Shown piece by piece: positions 35,837 to 44,316 of a DNA stretch of 64,000 bases. A program made the position numbers and the translations under genes. Every line of letters begins with the position of its first letter. The first letter of the stretch is position 1. Source of the DNA: Lentibacillus sp. Marseille-P4043 (GTDB lineage Bacteria; Bacillota; Bacilli; Bacillales; Amphibacillaceae); the NCBI RefSeq assembly GCF_900258515.1, contig NZ_LT984884.1:1561168-1625167 (forward strand). Direction: 5' to 3'. A model generated the notes under the pieces. It searched no databases. It was not told where the DNA came from and worked only from the letters and a program-made list of their open reading frames with translations.

Positions 35837-35870
35837 GACCGCTCCATGTTCCAGCATGGGCGGTCTTTAT
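35837..35870 (+). terminator. Terminator downstream of the PDDEXK_4 gene
   Basis: GACCGCTCCATG (35837-35848) pairs with CATGGGCGGTC (35855-35865), then TTTATTATTA. From 35871 to 36138 there is no gene. Confidence 0.7.
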
Positions 35871-36138
35871 TATTATATGCACTTACAATTGTTTCTATTT
35901 TTACTTCTTAACTGGGTCAGCCCCCCCCACCACACGCTCATCCTAAGCTTTAGGTAAAGGGCTATAGTTTATGCTTCTACTTACTTTTATTATACAATAA
36001 ATCATGAAAAATTAATTTTTGGGGGTCATATCATGTGCCTGCCCTTTTAACCCTGCAGAAAATGCATGCAAATTCACACGTCATTTTTAGTTTGTCGTTA
36101 GAAAATATGAGTCATTAAATGCAAATGAAAGCATTTCT

Positions 36139-36882
36139 TCAAATAAATCTTGTGGATACATGAAGTATAGATGGATCTTGTTCTTCGTTGTTATTATTAT
36201 TATTATGTATAAAGTCAGCATCTAAGGTAGCAAAAAAATCAGCGCTATGTATTTTAGCTACCGCTAAATGAAGTGCATCGTTTACTTCTAAATTACGTTC
36301 CTTCATTAATTCCTGTGCGAAGAAATAAGCATCTTCATCAGATGTAATGATTCTTGTTTCAATACCGAATAAATCACTTAATTCATTCAGCATCTTGTTA
36401 AAAGTGTTTAGTGTGTAATCATAGTAATGGGATAGACCGCTATGATCTCTATATGTCTCTTTATACTGTTTAATAATGTCTTTAATTGGGATGAAAACCT
36501 GTTCGGAACGACGTAATTTTTCTAACTCCCGATTCCCAACCAATCCTATTAGCTTGCTAGCAACATTAGAATCACCTAATATTTCTTCTTCTTGTTGGTC
36601 TAGCTTTTGGTTCAAATGAAATTTACGGTAAGCGGTGTAAATTACATTGTAAAAATTACCTATAAAGAGGTGATGTACTACTTCTGAGAAAACATGATTA
36701 CTAATTAACATGTTCTCAACTTTATCATTTTGCATTTTTGACAAAACTTTTTCTACTAATTCCCCATCCTCGTCACCATTTGCGTCTAGAAAAGCCAATA
36801 AAAAACAAGCATCAACGTATATGGATGCTTGTTCAAAAGAAACGTAATTAAGATCCTCTAATCTAATTATTCCGTCAGTCAA
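36139..36882 (-). CDS. PIN-domain protein, probable toxin nuclease
   Basis: The 247-residue protein begins with ASIYVDACFLLAFLDANGDE (first catalytic aspartate). It has an internal acidic residue in LISNHVFSEVVHHL and NDALHLAVAKIHSADFFATLD near the end (last two acidic positions), the PIN RNase pattern. It is longer than VapC toxins (about 130) by a helical insert. A run of six asparagines (AAT repeats, about 36187-36204) sits near the C-terminus. Its partner gene is 5 bases upstream on the same strand. Confidence 0.75.
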   Translation of the reverse strand: MTDGIIRLEDLNYVSFEQASIYVDACFLLAFLDANGDEDGELVEKVLSKMQNDKVENMLISNHVFSEVVHHLFIGNFYNVIYTAYRKFHLNQKLDQQEEEILGDSNVASKLIGLVGNRELEKLRRSEQVFIPIKDIIKQYKETYRDHSGLSHYYDYTLNTFNKMLNELSDLFGIETRIITSDEDAYFFAQELMKERNLEVNDALHLAVAKIHSADFFATLDADFIHNNNNNNEEQDPSILHVSTRFI

Positions 36883-36887
36883 AATTA

Positions 36888-37037
36888 TTACTTGCTCCTT
36901 CTATATAATTGAAGAAGGGAATGACCAGGTGCGGTTTTTACTGCAAGAGATTTTCTGAGTTCTGAAATGGATTGAGGTTTCTTTGCATCACTTTTACGCT
37001 TTTGATCTGTCTTGGGGAGCGTTTCAATAGTTGACAT
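36888..37037 (-). CDS. 49-residue partner of the PIN protein, probable antitoxin
   Basis: The ATG at 37037 follows TGGAGTG by 6 bases, which favours it over upstream ATGs. The product is basic, with PQSISELRKSLAVKTAPGHS in the middle, and has no named domain. The close spacing and order (small gene first) resemble toxin-antitoxin pairs. It is unusually short for an antitoxin with its own DNA-binding domain. Confidence 0.5.
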   Translation of the reverse strand: MSTIETLPKTDQKRKSDAKKPQSISELRKSLAVKTAPGHSLLQLYRRSK

Positions 37038-37313
37038 ATCAATCACTCCAAAGGTTTTATTGCTTTTATTATATCTATTATCCATTTCTTTGTCCATTTT
37101 TAATTCACCTCAATATTCCATTTTTATAAATATATTGATTGTTAACGAAAAAAGAACTCCTTATATTAATTTCGCAAGTAAGTTTGTAAATAAAAACGCC
37201 ATCATACAGGAACCTTTACTATTAATATTCCCAGGAAAAGTAAAAGTAAAACTCTGGGTGAATACATGAACTGCAGGGGTCAGTCCCTATAGCGATCGTG
37301 GTCGCGTAATTCA

Positions 37314-37415
37314 GTGGGACATGGGTGGGACATGGGGACAGGTTCCTTGTCCCACGCGCCAAGCCATATATCAAGCCAAAATTGCCTGGGACACCTAACC
37401 TGTCCCCATGTCCCG
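37314..37415. repeat. Repeat family B copy 4
   Basis: GTGGGACATG is doubled at the left edge, then a complete unit ends ACCTGTCCCCATGTCCC. A family A core (GGGGTCAGTCCC) lies just before it at 37276. Confidence 0.8.
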
Positions 37416-37505
37416 TCCGTGGCATTTGAGATCTAGTATAAAGGGCGAATGAAAACGCGTACCTCATTAACCGCACCAAACTTATACGCACCCCCTTCAA
37501 ATATG

Positions 37506-37520
37506 TTAAACTAAGTTTAA
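37506..37520. promoter_or_regulatory. ROK repressor operator 1
   Basis: TTAAACTAAGTTTAA is a perfect palindrome 36 bases before the ROK repressor start, and matches operators 2 and 3 before the nagB-like gene. It suggests autoregulation. Confidence 0.7.
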
Positions 37521-37555
37521 TAACTAATGCCATCGACTAAGAAGGGGATATTCAC

Positions 37556-38719
37556 ATGCCATTGAATTTGAAATATGATCAAGGTCGTATTCGAAAATAC
37601 CATTATTTTATGTTGCTAAGCCTCATTCAAAAACATAAAAAAATCTCTAGATCCCAGCTTGCTCAATTAACGAAAATGAGTAATACAAGTGTGGGAAAAA
37701 TAATCAAGGAGCTTATTAATGACGAACTAGTTGTTGAAGTCGGACAGACTGAGGGAGAGGTGGGAAGACGCGCGACACTCTTGGAAATAAATCCAACTGG
37801 GTCGTTTATCGTTGGTGTAGAACTTGATAAGAGTGGTATTCAAATAGCAGTTGTTACTTTAACAGGGGAAGTTATTGAAAAAAGGCAACTAGCTTTTGAT
37901 ATAGATAAATCTGCCTACAATATACTAGGTGAACTTGCAGAGGAAATCTTAAGATTACTGGACCAGGTGGGGGTTGATATCAAGGAAAAAATCATAGCGA
38001 TTGGTGTAAGTATCCCTGGACTTATTACATGGCCGGAGGGAAGAGTGTTACGGGTTCCGCAATTTCATTGGGATAATATTGATGTTAAGGCTTATTTGGA
38101 AAGAAAGCTGGATTATGTAGTATATGTGGATAATCATGTCAGAACGGTTCTTTTAGCGGAGAATTTATATGGAAGTATGAAAGATTTCAATGATTCCGTT
38201 TGTATTTATGTTGGTAGTGGGGTTGGCGGTGCAGCGATGTTGAATGGTGAAATTTTACGTGGACATCGCAATATGCTAGGAGAAATCGGCCATATGACAT
38301 TAGATCCTCAAGGAGTGATGTGTGATTGTGGAAGGCTTGGATGTTTACAGACGTTTGTTTGTTCATCGGAAATAGAAAAGCAGGTACAACAACCAATACA
38401 AGAGGTGTTTGCCGCATTTGAAAGGCAGGAGGATTGGGCGATAAGGATAATTAGCCGAGCACGGACTTATCTTGGGCTGGCTATTTCAAACGTCATTTGT
38501 ATTTATAATCCTGAGGCAGTGTTACTTGCAGGACCCATGATACAAGAATTCCCTTCTCTAGTTCAAGATGTGGCTGTAGAATCAGATAAGTACGTTTGGA
38601 ACCCTTTTAAAGACTCTTTTCATTTAATTTATCCTGAAATTGGTAAAGACAGTGGAGTGATTGGTGCCAGTGCACTTGTACTTAATGAATTTTTAAGGTT
38701 TTCCAATGATGAGATTTAA
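37556..38719 (+). CDS. ROK family transcriptional repressor (XylR/NagC type)
   Basis: The 387-residue protein has an N-terminal winged helix-turn-helix (KISRSQLAQLTKMSNTSVGKIIKELI). A ROK sugar-binding domain follows with VGVELDKSG, IYVGSGVGGAAMLNGEIL, GEIGHMTLDPQG, and the zinc motif CDCGRLGCLQ. It probably binds the TTAAACT-type palindromes before itself and before the downstream operon and releases them on binding a sugar or sugar phosphate. The neighbours point to an amino sugar or N-acetyl sugar. Confidence 0.9.
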   Translation: MPLNLKYDQGRIRKYHYFMLLSLIQKHKKISRSQLAQLTKMSNTSVGKIIKELINDELVVEVGQTEGEVGRRATLLEINPTGSFIVGVELDKSGIQIAVVTLTGEVIEKRQLAFDIDKSAYNILGELAEEILRLLDQVGVDIKEKIIAIGVSIPGLITWPEGRVLRVPQFHWDNIDVKAYLERKLDYVVYVDNHVRTVLLAENLYGSMKDFNDSVCIYVGSGVGGAAMLNGEILRGHRNMLGEIGHMTLDPQGVMCDCGRLGCLQTFVCSSEIEKQVQQPIQEVFAAFERQEDWAIRIISRARTYLGLAISNVICIYNPEAVLLAGPMIQEFPSLVQDVAVESDKYVWNPFKDSFHLIYPEIGKDSGVIGASALVLNEFLRFSNDEI

Positions 38720-38909
38720 TGAAAATGTTGAGGATATGGGTAAGTGCCTACTTTAACCTAATTGTTAAACATCATTCAATAAATATTCATGGCAAGAATC
38801 TGTTTGCAAGCGTGCTTTTTAAAAACAGAATGCAAGTTATTTGTAATGATAAAAATCTAGTGCTATGTATTGCGTCTTCATTAAGTAGGTGCTATACTTT
38901 AATCAATTA

Positions 38910-38924
38910 TTAAATTAAGTTTAA
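38910..38924. promoter_or_regulatory. ROK repressor operator 2
   Basis: TTAAATTAAGTTTAA, one mismatch from operator 1, lies 124 bases before the nagB-like gene. Confidence 0.6.
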
Positions 38925-38994
38925 CAATTAATTGGATGGATACAATAATCACGTATTTTTGTGGTGTCTTAATCAATGTTTTTTTATCAATAAA

Positions 38995-39008
38995 TAAACT
39001 TAGTTTAA
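38995..39008. promoter_or_regulatory. ROK repressor operator 3
   Basis: TAAACTTAGTTTAA shares the TAAACT/AGTTTA half-sites with operator 1 and lies 40 bases before the nagB-like start. With operator 2 it leaves 70 bp between, allowing looping. Confidence 0.65.
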
Positions 39009-39047
39009 CTATAGTCAATGAAAATATATTAAAACAAAGGTGGGGTA

Positions 39048-39785
39048 ATGATGGAAATTATTCAAACTAAAGATTATCAAGCATTGTCTCAAAAAGCATT
39101 CGATGTTCTTGCTGATACTATTAAACAAAATGAAAACGCTGTAGTCAATACTACTACGGGTGCCAGTTATGATGGTCTATTTGATTTGCTTGTCCAAGCA
39201 ATCAATAACGATGAATTACCTATTGAAAATACTGTCATGATGAATCTGGATGAATACATAGCCGATAGAGATAAGAAGTTCACTGTTCATACCTATATGC
39301 GTGAAAAGTTATATGATTTAATCAAAAAACAGCCAAAGGTAATAGAATTACTTGATGGTAGTCTTGCAGATTTAGATTCGGAAATAGAACGATATAATAA
39401 GGTTCTTAAAGAATATCCACGCGATTTACAGATTCTGGGGTTAGGAGTGAATGGTCACCTGGGAGCTAATGAACCGGGAACACCATTTGAATCTCGACTA
39501 TTTCTTGCGGATAGTGATGAATCAACCATTCAGAGCACCATGGGATACCAAAATCTAACACGAGACGAAGCACCAACGCAAATGCTGACACTAGGTTTGG
39601 CAGATATGATGGATGCTAAAAAAATTCTGCTTGTAGCTTCAGGAACAAGAAAAGCAGAAGCTGTCAAAGCGACAATTGAAGGTCCAATTAATGAAGATTG
39701 CCCGGCTTCTATTTTGAGAACCCATCCGAATGCAATCTTTATCATTGACGATGCAGCGGCATCTCTTCTTGATAAAAAATATTAA
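39048..39785 (+). CDS. nagB: Glucosamine-6-phosphate deaminase/isomerase-like protein
   Basis: The 245-residue protein belongs to the NagB/6-phosphogluconolactonase family. It has NTTTGASYDGLFDLL, VMMNLDEYI (catalytic aspartate region), LQILGLGVNGHLGANEPGTPF with the ring-opening histidine, and LTLGLADMMDAKKILLVASG. It converts glucosamine-6-phosphate (or a related amino sugar phosphate) to fructose-6-phosphate and ammonia. Two ATGs are adjacent (39048, 39051) behind AGGTGGGG. The family block usually reads GGIGXDGHIAFNEPG, and here GLGVNGHLGANEPG departs from it, so a different amino sugar phosphate is possible. It ends in a strong terminator. Confidence 0.85.
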   Translation: MMEIIQTKDYQALSQKAFDVLADTIKQNENAVVNTTTGASYDGLFDLLVQAINNDELPIENTVMMNLDEYIADRDKKFTVHTYMREKLYDLIKKQPKVIELLDGSLADLDSEIERYNKVLKEYPRDLQILGLGVNGHLGANEPGTPFESRLFLADSDESTIQSTMGYQNLTRDEAPTQMLTLGLADMMDAKKILLVASGTRKAEAVKATIEGPINEDCPASILRTHPNAIFIIDDAAASLLDKKY

Positions 39786-39820
39786 TCGATTGGGTTTATT
39801 TTTTGGATAATAGGATTACT

Positions 39821-39860
39821 CCCAAAAAGGAATGCCAGAGATGTTCCTTTTTGGGCTTTT
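39821..39860 (+). terminator. Terminator after the nagB-like gene
   Basis: CCCAAAAAGGAA (39821-39832) pairs with TTCCTTTTTGGG (39844-39855), followed by CTTTT. It would reduce read-through into the kinase gene. Confidence 0.8.
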
Positions 39861-39887
39861 CCTAACTAGGAAGGGGAAGTTTTTTCT

Positions 39888-40856
39888 GTGGAAGATTTGA
39901 TTATTGGATTGGATATTGGTGGGACCTCGACGAAAGCAGGGCTGCTAAATGTGAGTGGTGAAGTGATTCATAAGTGGGAAATCCCAACAGATAAAAAAGA
40001 TCATGGTAGCCGTATCGTTGAATATATATGGGAGTCTATTACGGAAGCATTAAAGGAGTTACAGATAGAAAATCAAATTTTAGGTATCGGAGTGGGTGCA
40101 CCAGGCTTCGTTGATAAAGAAACAGGTATGGTCTACGAGGCTGTTAATATAGGTTGGAAGAATTTCGATTTGGGTAATAGGCTAAAGAATTTGTCCAATT
40201 TACCGGTCTTTATTGAAAACGATGCCAATTTGGCTGCATTGGGTGAAAACAAAAAAGGAAGCGGTAGCAATGCGAAAGATCTTATAGCAATTACACTGGG
40301 TACAGGAGTTGGCAGCGGAATTATTGCAAACGGTGAAATATTAAGTGGAATGAATGGGACAGCAGCAGAGATCGGCCATATCATTGCCGACCCTAATGGT
40401 TATCCATGTAATTGCGGAAGGACAGGTTGTTTGGATACAATTGCTTCGGCAACAGGGATTGTTCATCAAGCAATGGATTATATTACAGAAAACCCGGATA
40501 GCCCATTAGCTTTATACTATAGAATGCATGGAGCACTGGATGCTAGGGATGTGTTTGAATTGGCAAGGGAAGGTGACAAGGCCAGTGAACATATCATTGA
40601 TCATACAACAGATGTTCTCGGTTTTATGGTAGCGAGTGCAGCGACTATCATCAATCCTTCTACTATTATCGTTGGTGGCGGGCTTTCAAAGGCTGGAAAT
40701 CTATTGCTTTCTAAAATAACTCATTATTTTAGAAAATATGCTTTGCCAAGGATTAGTGAGAACTGTGAAATAAAGCTTGCTCAATTGGGAAATGATGCAG
40801 GGATGATAGGTGCAGCTTATTTGGTCAAAAGTGGACTGAATCAAGTACTAGCTTGA
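39888..40856 (+). CDS. ROK family sugar kinase
   Basis: A 322-residue glucokinase-like enzyme starting at GTG 39888 behind GGAAGGGGA. It shows the phosphate-1 loop LDIGGTSTKAGLL, the catalytic ENDANLAALGE (aspartate), GTGVGSGIIANGEILSG, the EIGH sugar contact, and zinc motif CNCGRTGCLD. It phosphorylates glucose, N-acetylglucosamine or N-acetylmannosamine at the expense of ATP. In this operon it probably prepares the sugar imported by the GPH symporter for the deaminase. Confidence 0.9.
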   Translation: MEDLIIGLDIGGTSTKAGLLNVSGEVIHKWEIPTDKKDHGSRIVEYIWESITEALKELQIENQILGIGVGAPGFVDKETGMVYEAVNIGWKNFDLGNRLKNLSNLPVFIENDANLAALGENKKGSGSNAKDLIAITLGTGVGSGIIANGEILSGMNGTAAEIGHIIADPNGYPCNCGRTGCLDTIASATGIVHQAMDYITENPDSPLALYYRMHGALDARDVFELAREGDKASEHIIDHTTDVLGFMVASAATIINPSTIIVGGGLSKAGNLLLSKITHYFRKYALPRISENCEIKLAQLGNDAGMIGAAYLVKSGLNQVLA

Positions 40857-40877
40857 ATTTATGAAATTTGCCATAAA

Positions 40878-40915
40878 TGAAAGCGATTAATTTTTTGATA
40901 ATGAAAGCGGTTTAA
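40878..40915 (+). promoter_or_regulatory. Two cre-like sites before the GPH symporter
   Basis: TGAAAGCGATTAAT (40878-40891) and TGAAAGCGGTTTAA (40902-40915) both fit the CcpA cre consensus at most positions and lie within 75 bases of the symporter start, indicating catabolite repression. Confidence 0.55.
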
Positions 40916-40947
40916 ACTTTGTACCAGAAATTAAGGGAGTGAATGAA

Positions 40948-42303
40948 TTGGGTCTAGCCGTTAGGGAAGAAAATGCAAAATTGCCGAAGTTAACTCTAAA
41001 GGAAAAGATAAGCTATGGATATGGGGATGTTGCTTCCAACTTTGTTTGGGGAATGGTCAACAGTTATTTACTATTTTTTTACACCGATGTCTTTGGAATA
41101 ACTGCTGCCGCTGCAGGGACACTATTTTTGATCACGCGTATTTTTGATGCAGTGAATGATCCATTGATGGGGATCATTGTTGATAAAACAAAAAGCAAAC
41201 ATGGAAAAACAAGACCATATTTATTATATATTGCGGTTCCATTTGGTATATTGAGTGTCATCACTTTTATTACTCCTGACCTGTCTATGACTGGAAAGGT
41301 AATTTATGCCTATATCACCTATGGACTGCTTGGTATTGTTTATACGATGATTAATATTCCATATGGTGCGCTTATGCCACTGATGTCAAGGAATTCTAAA
41401 GAAAAAGGTGAATTGAATAGTTACCGAGCTATTGGAAGATCTGTAGGTGCGATTATTGTGGCCTCCCTTACTTTACCGCTTGTGAATTATTTAGGAGGGG
41501 GTAATCAACAGCTTGGATTTCCAATAGTAATGGGAATCTATTCTGTAATCGGTATCATTTTCTTTTGGTTGACATTTAAGAATTGTCATGAAAGGGTAGT
41601 GACTCCGAAAGAGCAAAAGAATACTGAAATCAAAAAGTCGCTTACCCAAATGTTTAAGAATAAATACTGGCTTCTCGTATCTGCCAATTCATTCCTTTGG
41701 TTCGTCAGGATGGGAATCATGAATGGTGTGCTCATTTACTACGTTAAATACGTATTGGAGCAACCAGGCATGGCACCGTTTTATTTGACACTATTGAATA
41801 TAGCAAATTTAGTGGGTGGGTTTTTTGCTTTATCCATTTTACGTAAATATAGTAGTCGTAATTCAAGTATGCTCATGTTCACCATAGCTGTTGTTTTACT
41901 TGCTTCTCTATTCCTTGTTGAAGGACAATCAATGATCTTGTTTTCTATTATTTTCTTTGTAGCTAATGTATTGATTGGTTATGGTGACCCAGCTACATTG
42001 ACTATGTTAGGGGATACAATCGACTATCAAGAATGGAAGTTTGGTACTCGCCCAGAAGGCTTGCTCGTATCGAGTTATAGTTTTTCGACAAAGTTTGGGG
42101 TTGCGATAGGTTCGAGTTTACTCGGCTATGCGCTTAGCTGGGCAGGTTATGATCCGTCGGCTGTTACAGAAGGTGCCAAAACGATGATCCGCACCTTGAT
42201 GCTTAGCTTGCCAATAGTGTTGACCGTTTTGCAAGTAATTATCTTGTATTTCTATAAATTGGATAAGCATCACGCAGATATTGTCAAAGATTTAAATTAT
42301 TAG
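40948..42303 (+). CDS. GPH family glycoside/pentoside/hexuronide symporter
   Basis: The roughly 450-residue transporter has 12 predicted membrane helices. It carries the GPH/MelB features KISYGYGDVASNFVWGMVNSY, FDAVNDPLMGIIVDKTKSKHGKTRPYLL, and YGDPATLTMLGDTIDYQEWKFGTRPEG. It imports a sugar with Na+ or H+. I prefer TTG 40948 because the GGGAG site is then 9 bases away; GTG 40939 would overlap it. It is followed by the M81-like gene after 18 bases and preceded by two cre boxes. Confidence 0.9.
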   Translation: MGLAVREENAKLPKLTLKEKISYGYGDVASNFVWGMVNSYLLFFYTDVFGITAAAAGTLFLITRIFDAVNDPLMGIIVDKTKSKHGKTRPYLLYIAVPFGILSVITFITPDLSMTGKVIYAYITYGLLGIVYTMINIPYGALMPLMSRNSKEKGELNSYRAIGRSVGAIIVASLTLPLVNYLGGGNQQLGFPIVMGIYSVIGIIFFWLTFKNCHERVVTPKEQKNTEIKKSLTQMFKNKYWLLVSANSFLWFVRMGIMNGVLIYYVKYVLEQPGMAPFYLTLLNIANLVGGFFALSILRKYSSRNSSMLMFTIAVVLLASLFLVEGQSMILFSIIFFVANVLIGYGDPATLTMLGDTIDYQEWKFGTRPEGLLVSSYSFSTKFGVAIGSSLLGYALSWAGYDPSAVTEGAKTMIRTLMLSLPIVLTVLQVIILYFYKLDKHHADIVKDLNY

Positions 42304-42321
42304 TGCATGGGGGAATTTACA

Positions 42322-43752
42322 ATGAAAATTATTACTGGTTGTTTATATCATGAAACAAATACATTTAATTCATTTCCTACATCTGTAGAAGATTTTGTTC
42401 TGGTTGAGGGAAATGAAGTGGAAAAACGTCTTGCCAGCACAGAAGTATTTAAAGATAATGGGGTGGAAATTGTACCAAGCATCTACGCAACCGCATTGTC
42501 ATCAGGTACCGTGAAAAAGGAAGCGTACAGATATTTTGCTGATAAATTCTTATCTGTTCTTGAAAAAAATAAGGATATCGATGGTATTTGGTTACATTTG
42601 CATGGTTCAATGGTTGTTGAAGAGATTGGTTCTGGGGAATTGGCATTATTGAAAGAAATCAGAGCATGTATCGGATATGATATTCCAATTTCGTTAACAC
42701 TGGACATCCATGGTAACCTAGCGGAGGATTTCCACCAATATGTCAACATTGTATATTCGTATCGTACAGTACCACATGTGGATCAACCGGAAGTGGAACG
42801 TATTTCAGCCCAGCTATTAGTAAATGCAATTAAAAACAATGCCAAGATTAGACCATCATTTAAGGGCTTACCAATGATTATTCCTGGTGAAAAAGCTGTT
42901 GCTGCAAGTGAACCTCTACGTTCGATACTTGATAAGTTGAAAGAATTAGAACAAAGAAAAGGGATTATCAGCGCCAACTTTTTCATTTGCCACGCATGGA
43001 ATGACACGGAAAATACAAGATCCTCCATCTTTGTAGTCCCCGAATCCGAGGAGTATAAAGGGCTTGCTGATGAAGTTACGGAAGAATTGGCGAACTATGT
43101 ATACGATAGGCGCCATGAATTCGAATTTAACGCAACGGTTCTTGAGCCGCAAGAAGCTATCGAACAGGCGCTTGATGAACCATCCAAGCCTGTCTTCATT
43201 TCTGATTCAGGGGATAACTCAACTGCCGGTGCACCGGGGATGAGTACCTTGCTATTAGAATCGTTGAAAGATAGAGATTTGCAGGATAAGAAAGTATTGA
43301 TTTCTGCTATTTATGATCCGGATGCCTTCCATCAGTTGAATTCACATGAAGTGGGAGATCAAGTAGCTATCAAAGTTGGGACGAATATTGACAAATATAG
43401 TACGCCTGTTGAATTGGAAGGAACACTTAAAGCAAAAGGGGACCTGCTTGGATACTTGAATGCAACGAATGATAAAGTAGGGGAAACATGCACGCTGTCT
43501 ATTGGAAACTTGGATGTGATTATTGCAAACCGTGGTGATTCGTTTATCACGATTAACCATTTCACCCGTGCAGGTGTCGATGTTAACGATTATGATGTGA
43601 TTGTAGTCAAACAAGGCTATCTATTTGATGAGTTAAGTGCCATTTCCAAATTGGATATTCTTGCAATGACACCTGGTGCGACTTATCAGCGGATTGAGAA
43701 AATTGAGTATGAGAATATTCCTAGGCCTATCTTTCCGATGGATATGGAATAA
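42322..43752 (+). CDS. M81 family metallopeptidase/MlrC-like hydrolase
   Basis: The protein of about 476 residues starts MKIITGCLYHETNTFN, the MlrC N-terminus with likely metal ligands H and E. It contains DGIWLHLHGSM, LDIHGNLAEDF, SYRTVPHVDQPE, and a C-terminal MlrC domain with FISDSGDNSTAGAPGMST. MlrC was named for microcystin breakdown, but the many homologues in heterotrophs have other, mostly unknown, substrates. In a sugar operon it may cleave an amide or peptide bond on the imported compound. The ATG at 42322 has the better GGGGGA site. Confidence 0.88.
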   Translation: MKIITGCLYHETNTFNSFPTSVEDFVLVEGNEVEKRLASTEVFKDNGVEIVPSIYATALSSGTVKKEAYRYFADKFLSVLEKNKDIDGIWLHLHGSMVVEEIGSGELALLKEIRACIGYDIPISLTLDIHGNLAEDFHQYVNIVYSYRTVPHVDQPEVERISAQLLVNAIKNNAKIRPSFKGLPMIIPGEKAVAASEPLRSILDKLKELEQRKGIISANFFICHAWNDTENTRSSIFVVPESEEYKGLADEVTEELANYVYDRRHEFEFNATVLEPQEAIEQALDEPSKPVFISDSGDNSTAGAPGMSTLLLESLKDRDLQDKKVLISAIYDPDAFHQLNSHEVGDQVAIKVGTNIDKYSTPVELEGTLKAKGDLLGYLNATNDKVGETCTLSIGNLDVIIANRGDSFITINHFTRAGVDVNDYDVIVVKQGYLFDELSAISKLDILAMTPGATYQRIEKIEYENIPRPIFPMDME

Positions 43753-43754
43753 AC

Positions 43755-43916
43755 TTTAACGAGACTAATTTGTGTCCATATATTTTTAAGTATGAAATTA
43801 AAGATGGAACTAATAATCGAAAAATTGAGTTAAGATTTGATGAAGAGAACTTTTGTCATCTTTTGGGATTAGAAAGTATTGTAATCAGAAGTGGAAAAGT
43901 CTTTATTCAAAGATAA
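43755..43916 (+). pseudogene. Relic of a toxin-like gene (C-terminal block only)
   Basis: A frame without a start reads CPYIFKYEIKDGTNNRKIEL then FDEENFCHLLGLES. The strand pattern and the F-x-HLLGL block resemble small nuclease-like toxin domains of the PBECR4 kind. It begins right after the M81 stop and runs into the antitoxin-like relic at 43891. This is a deletion scar of a toxin-antitoxin pair. Confidence 0.4.
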
Positions 43917-44010
43917 AATGGGTTTTCATGAATCTTCATATAACTGGGCAATAAGCATATTGACTGATCATGATGATATTGAAGCATTAGAAAAATATTT
44001 GTATCATTAG
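43891..44010 (+). pseudogene. Relic of the antitoxin-like gene seen at 23628
   Basis: The frame EKSLFKDKMGFHESSYNWAI...EALEKYLYH matches the last 39 residues of the intact gene ending at 23879 with about ten changes. It is likewise followed by a hairpin (GGAAGTAAAAGCAA with GCTTCC-type partner) and a GTCAGATCCCCCACC repeat. Confidence 0.7.
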
Positions 44011-44090
44011 GAAAGGAAGTAAAAGCAAATTATTGTTTTTGCTTCCTTATTTTGTAAATAGGGGTTTGTGCTGGTCAGATCCCCCACCAT

Positions 44091-44189
44091 AAAGAAATAG
44101 ATAGTAAAGCAGAAATTAAAAGAAGTTATAAAGAGTACAAAATCACTGTATATGAAATTGGTAAATTGTTGGATGGGATAAATGATTGA
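44091..44189 (+). pseudogene. 3' tail of a second KAP NTPase gene
   Basis: The 33-codon frame KEIDSKAEIKRSYKEYKITV...LLDGIND matches the last 32 residues of the KAP protein (8018-8116) with ten substitutions. The DNA beyond the stop (TGAATGGCGTTGGGTGA...) is also shared up to the LCP gene. This marks the left end of the duplicated segment. Confidence 0.8.
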
Positions 44190-44316
44190 ATGGCGTTGGG
44201 TGATCATATTTGTCAGCAAATAAATGAGCGGCAGCTGGTGTATAATTCTAACTACTAATCTATCCTACAAATGGTATAATAGTCATAGAAATTTTAAAAA
44301 ACTAAGGAATGCTAAT

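Noticed and set aside
36187..36204. AAT-type trinucleotide run
   Set aside because: It simply encodes a polyasparagine stretch near the PIN protein C-terminus; possibly variable in length but not a separate element.
38719..38913. 64-residue frame overlapping the ROK repressor stop
   Set aside because: Although ATGA-coupled, composition is random-like, it covers operator DNA and has no family resemblance.
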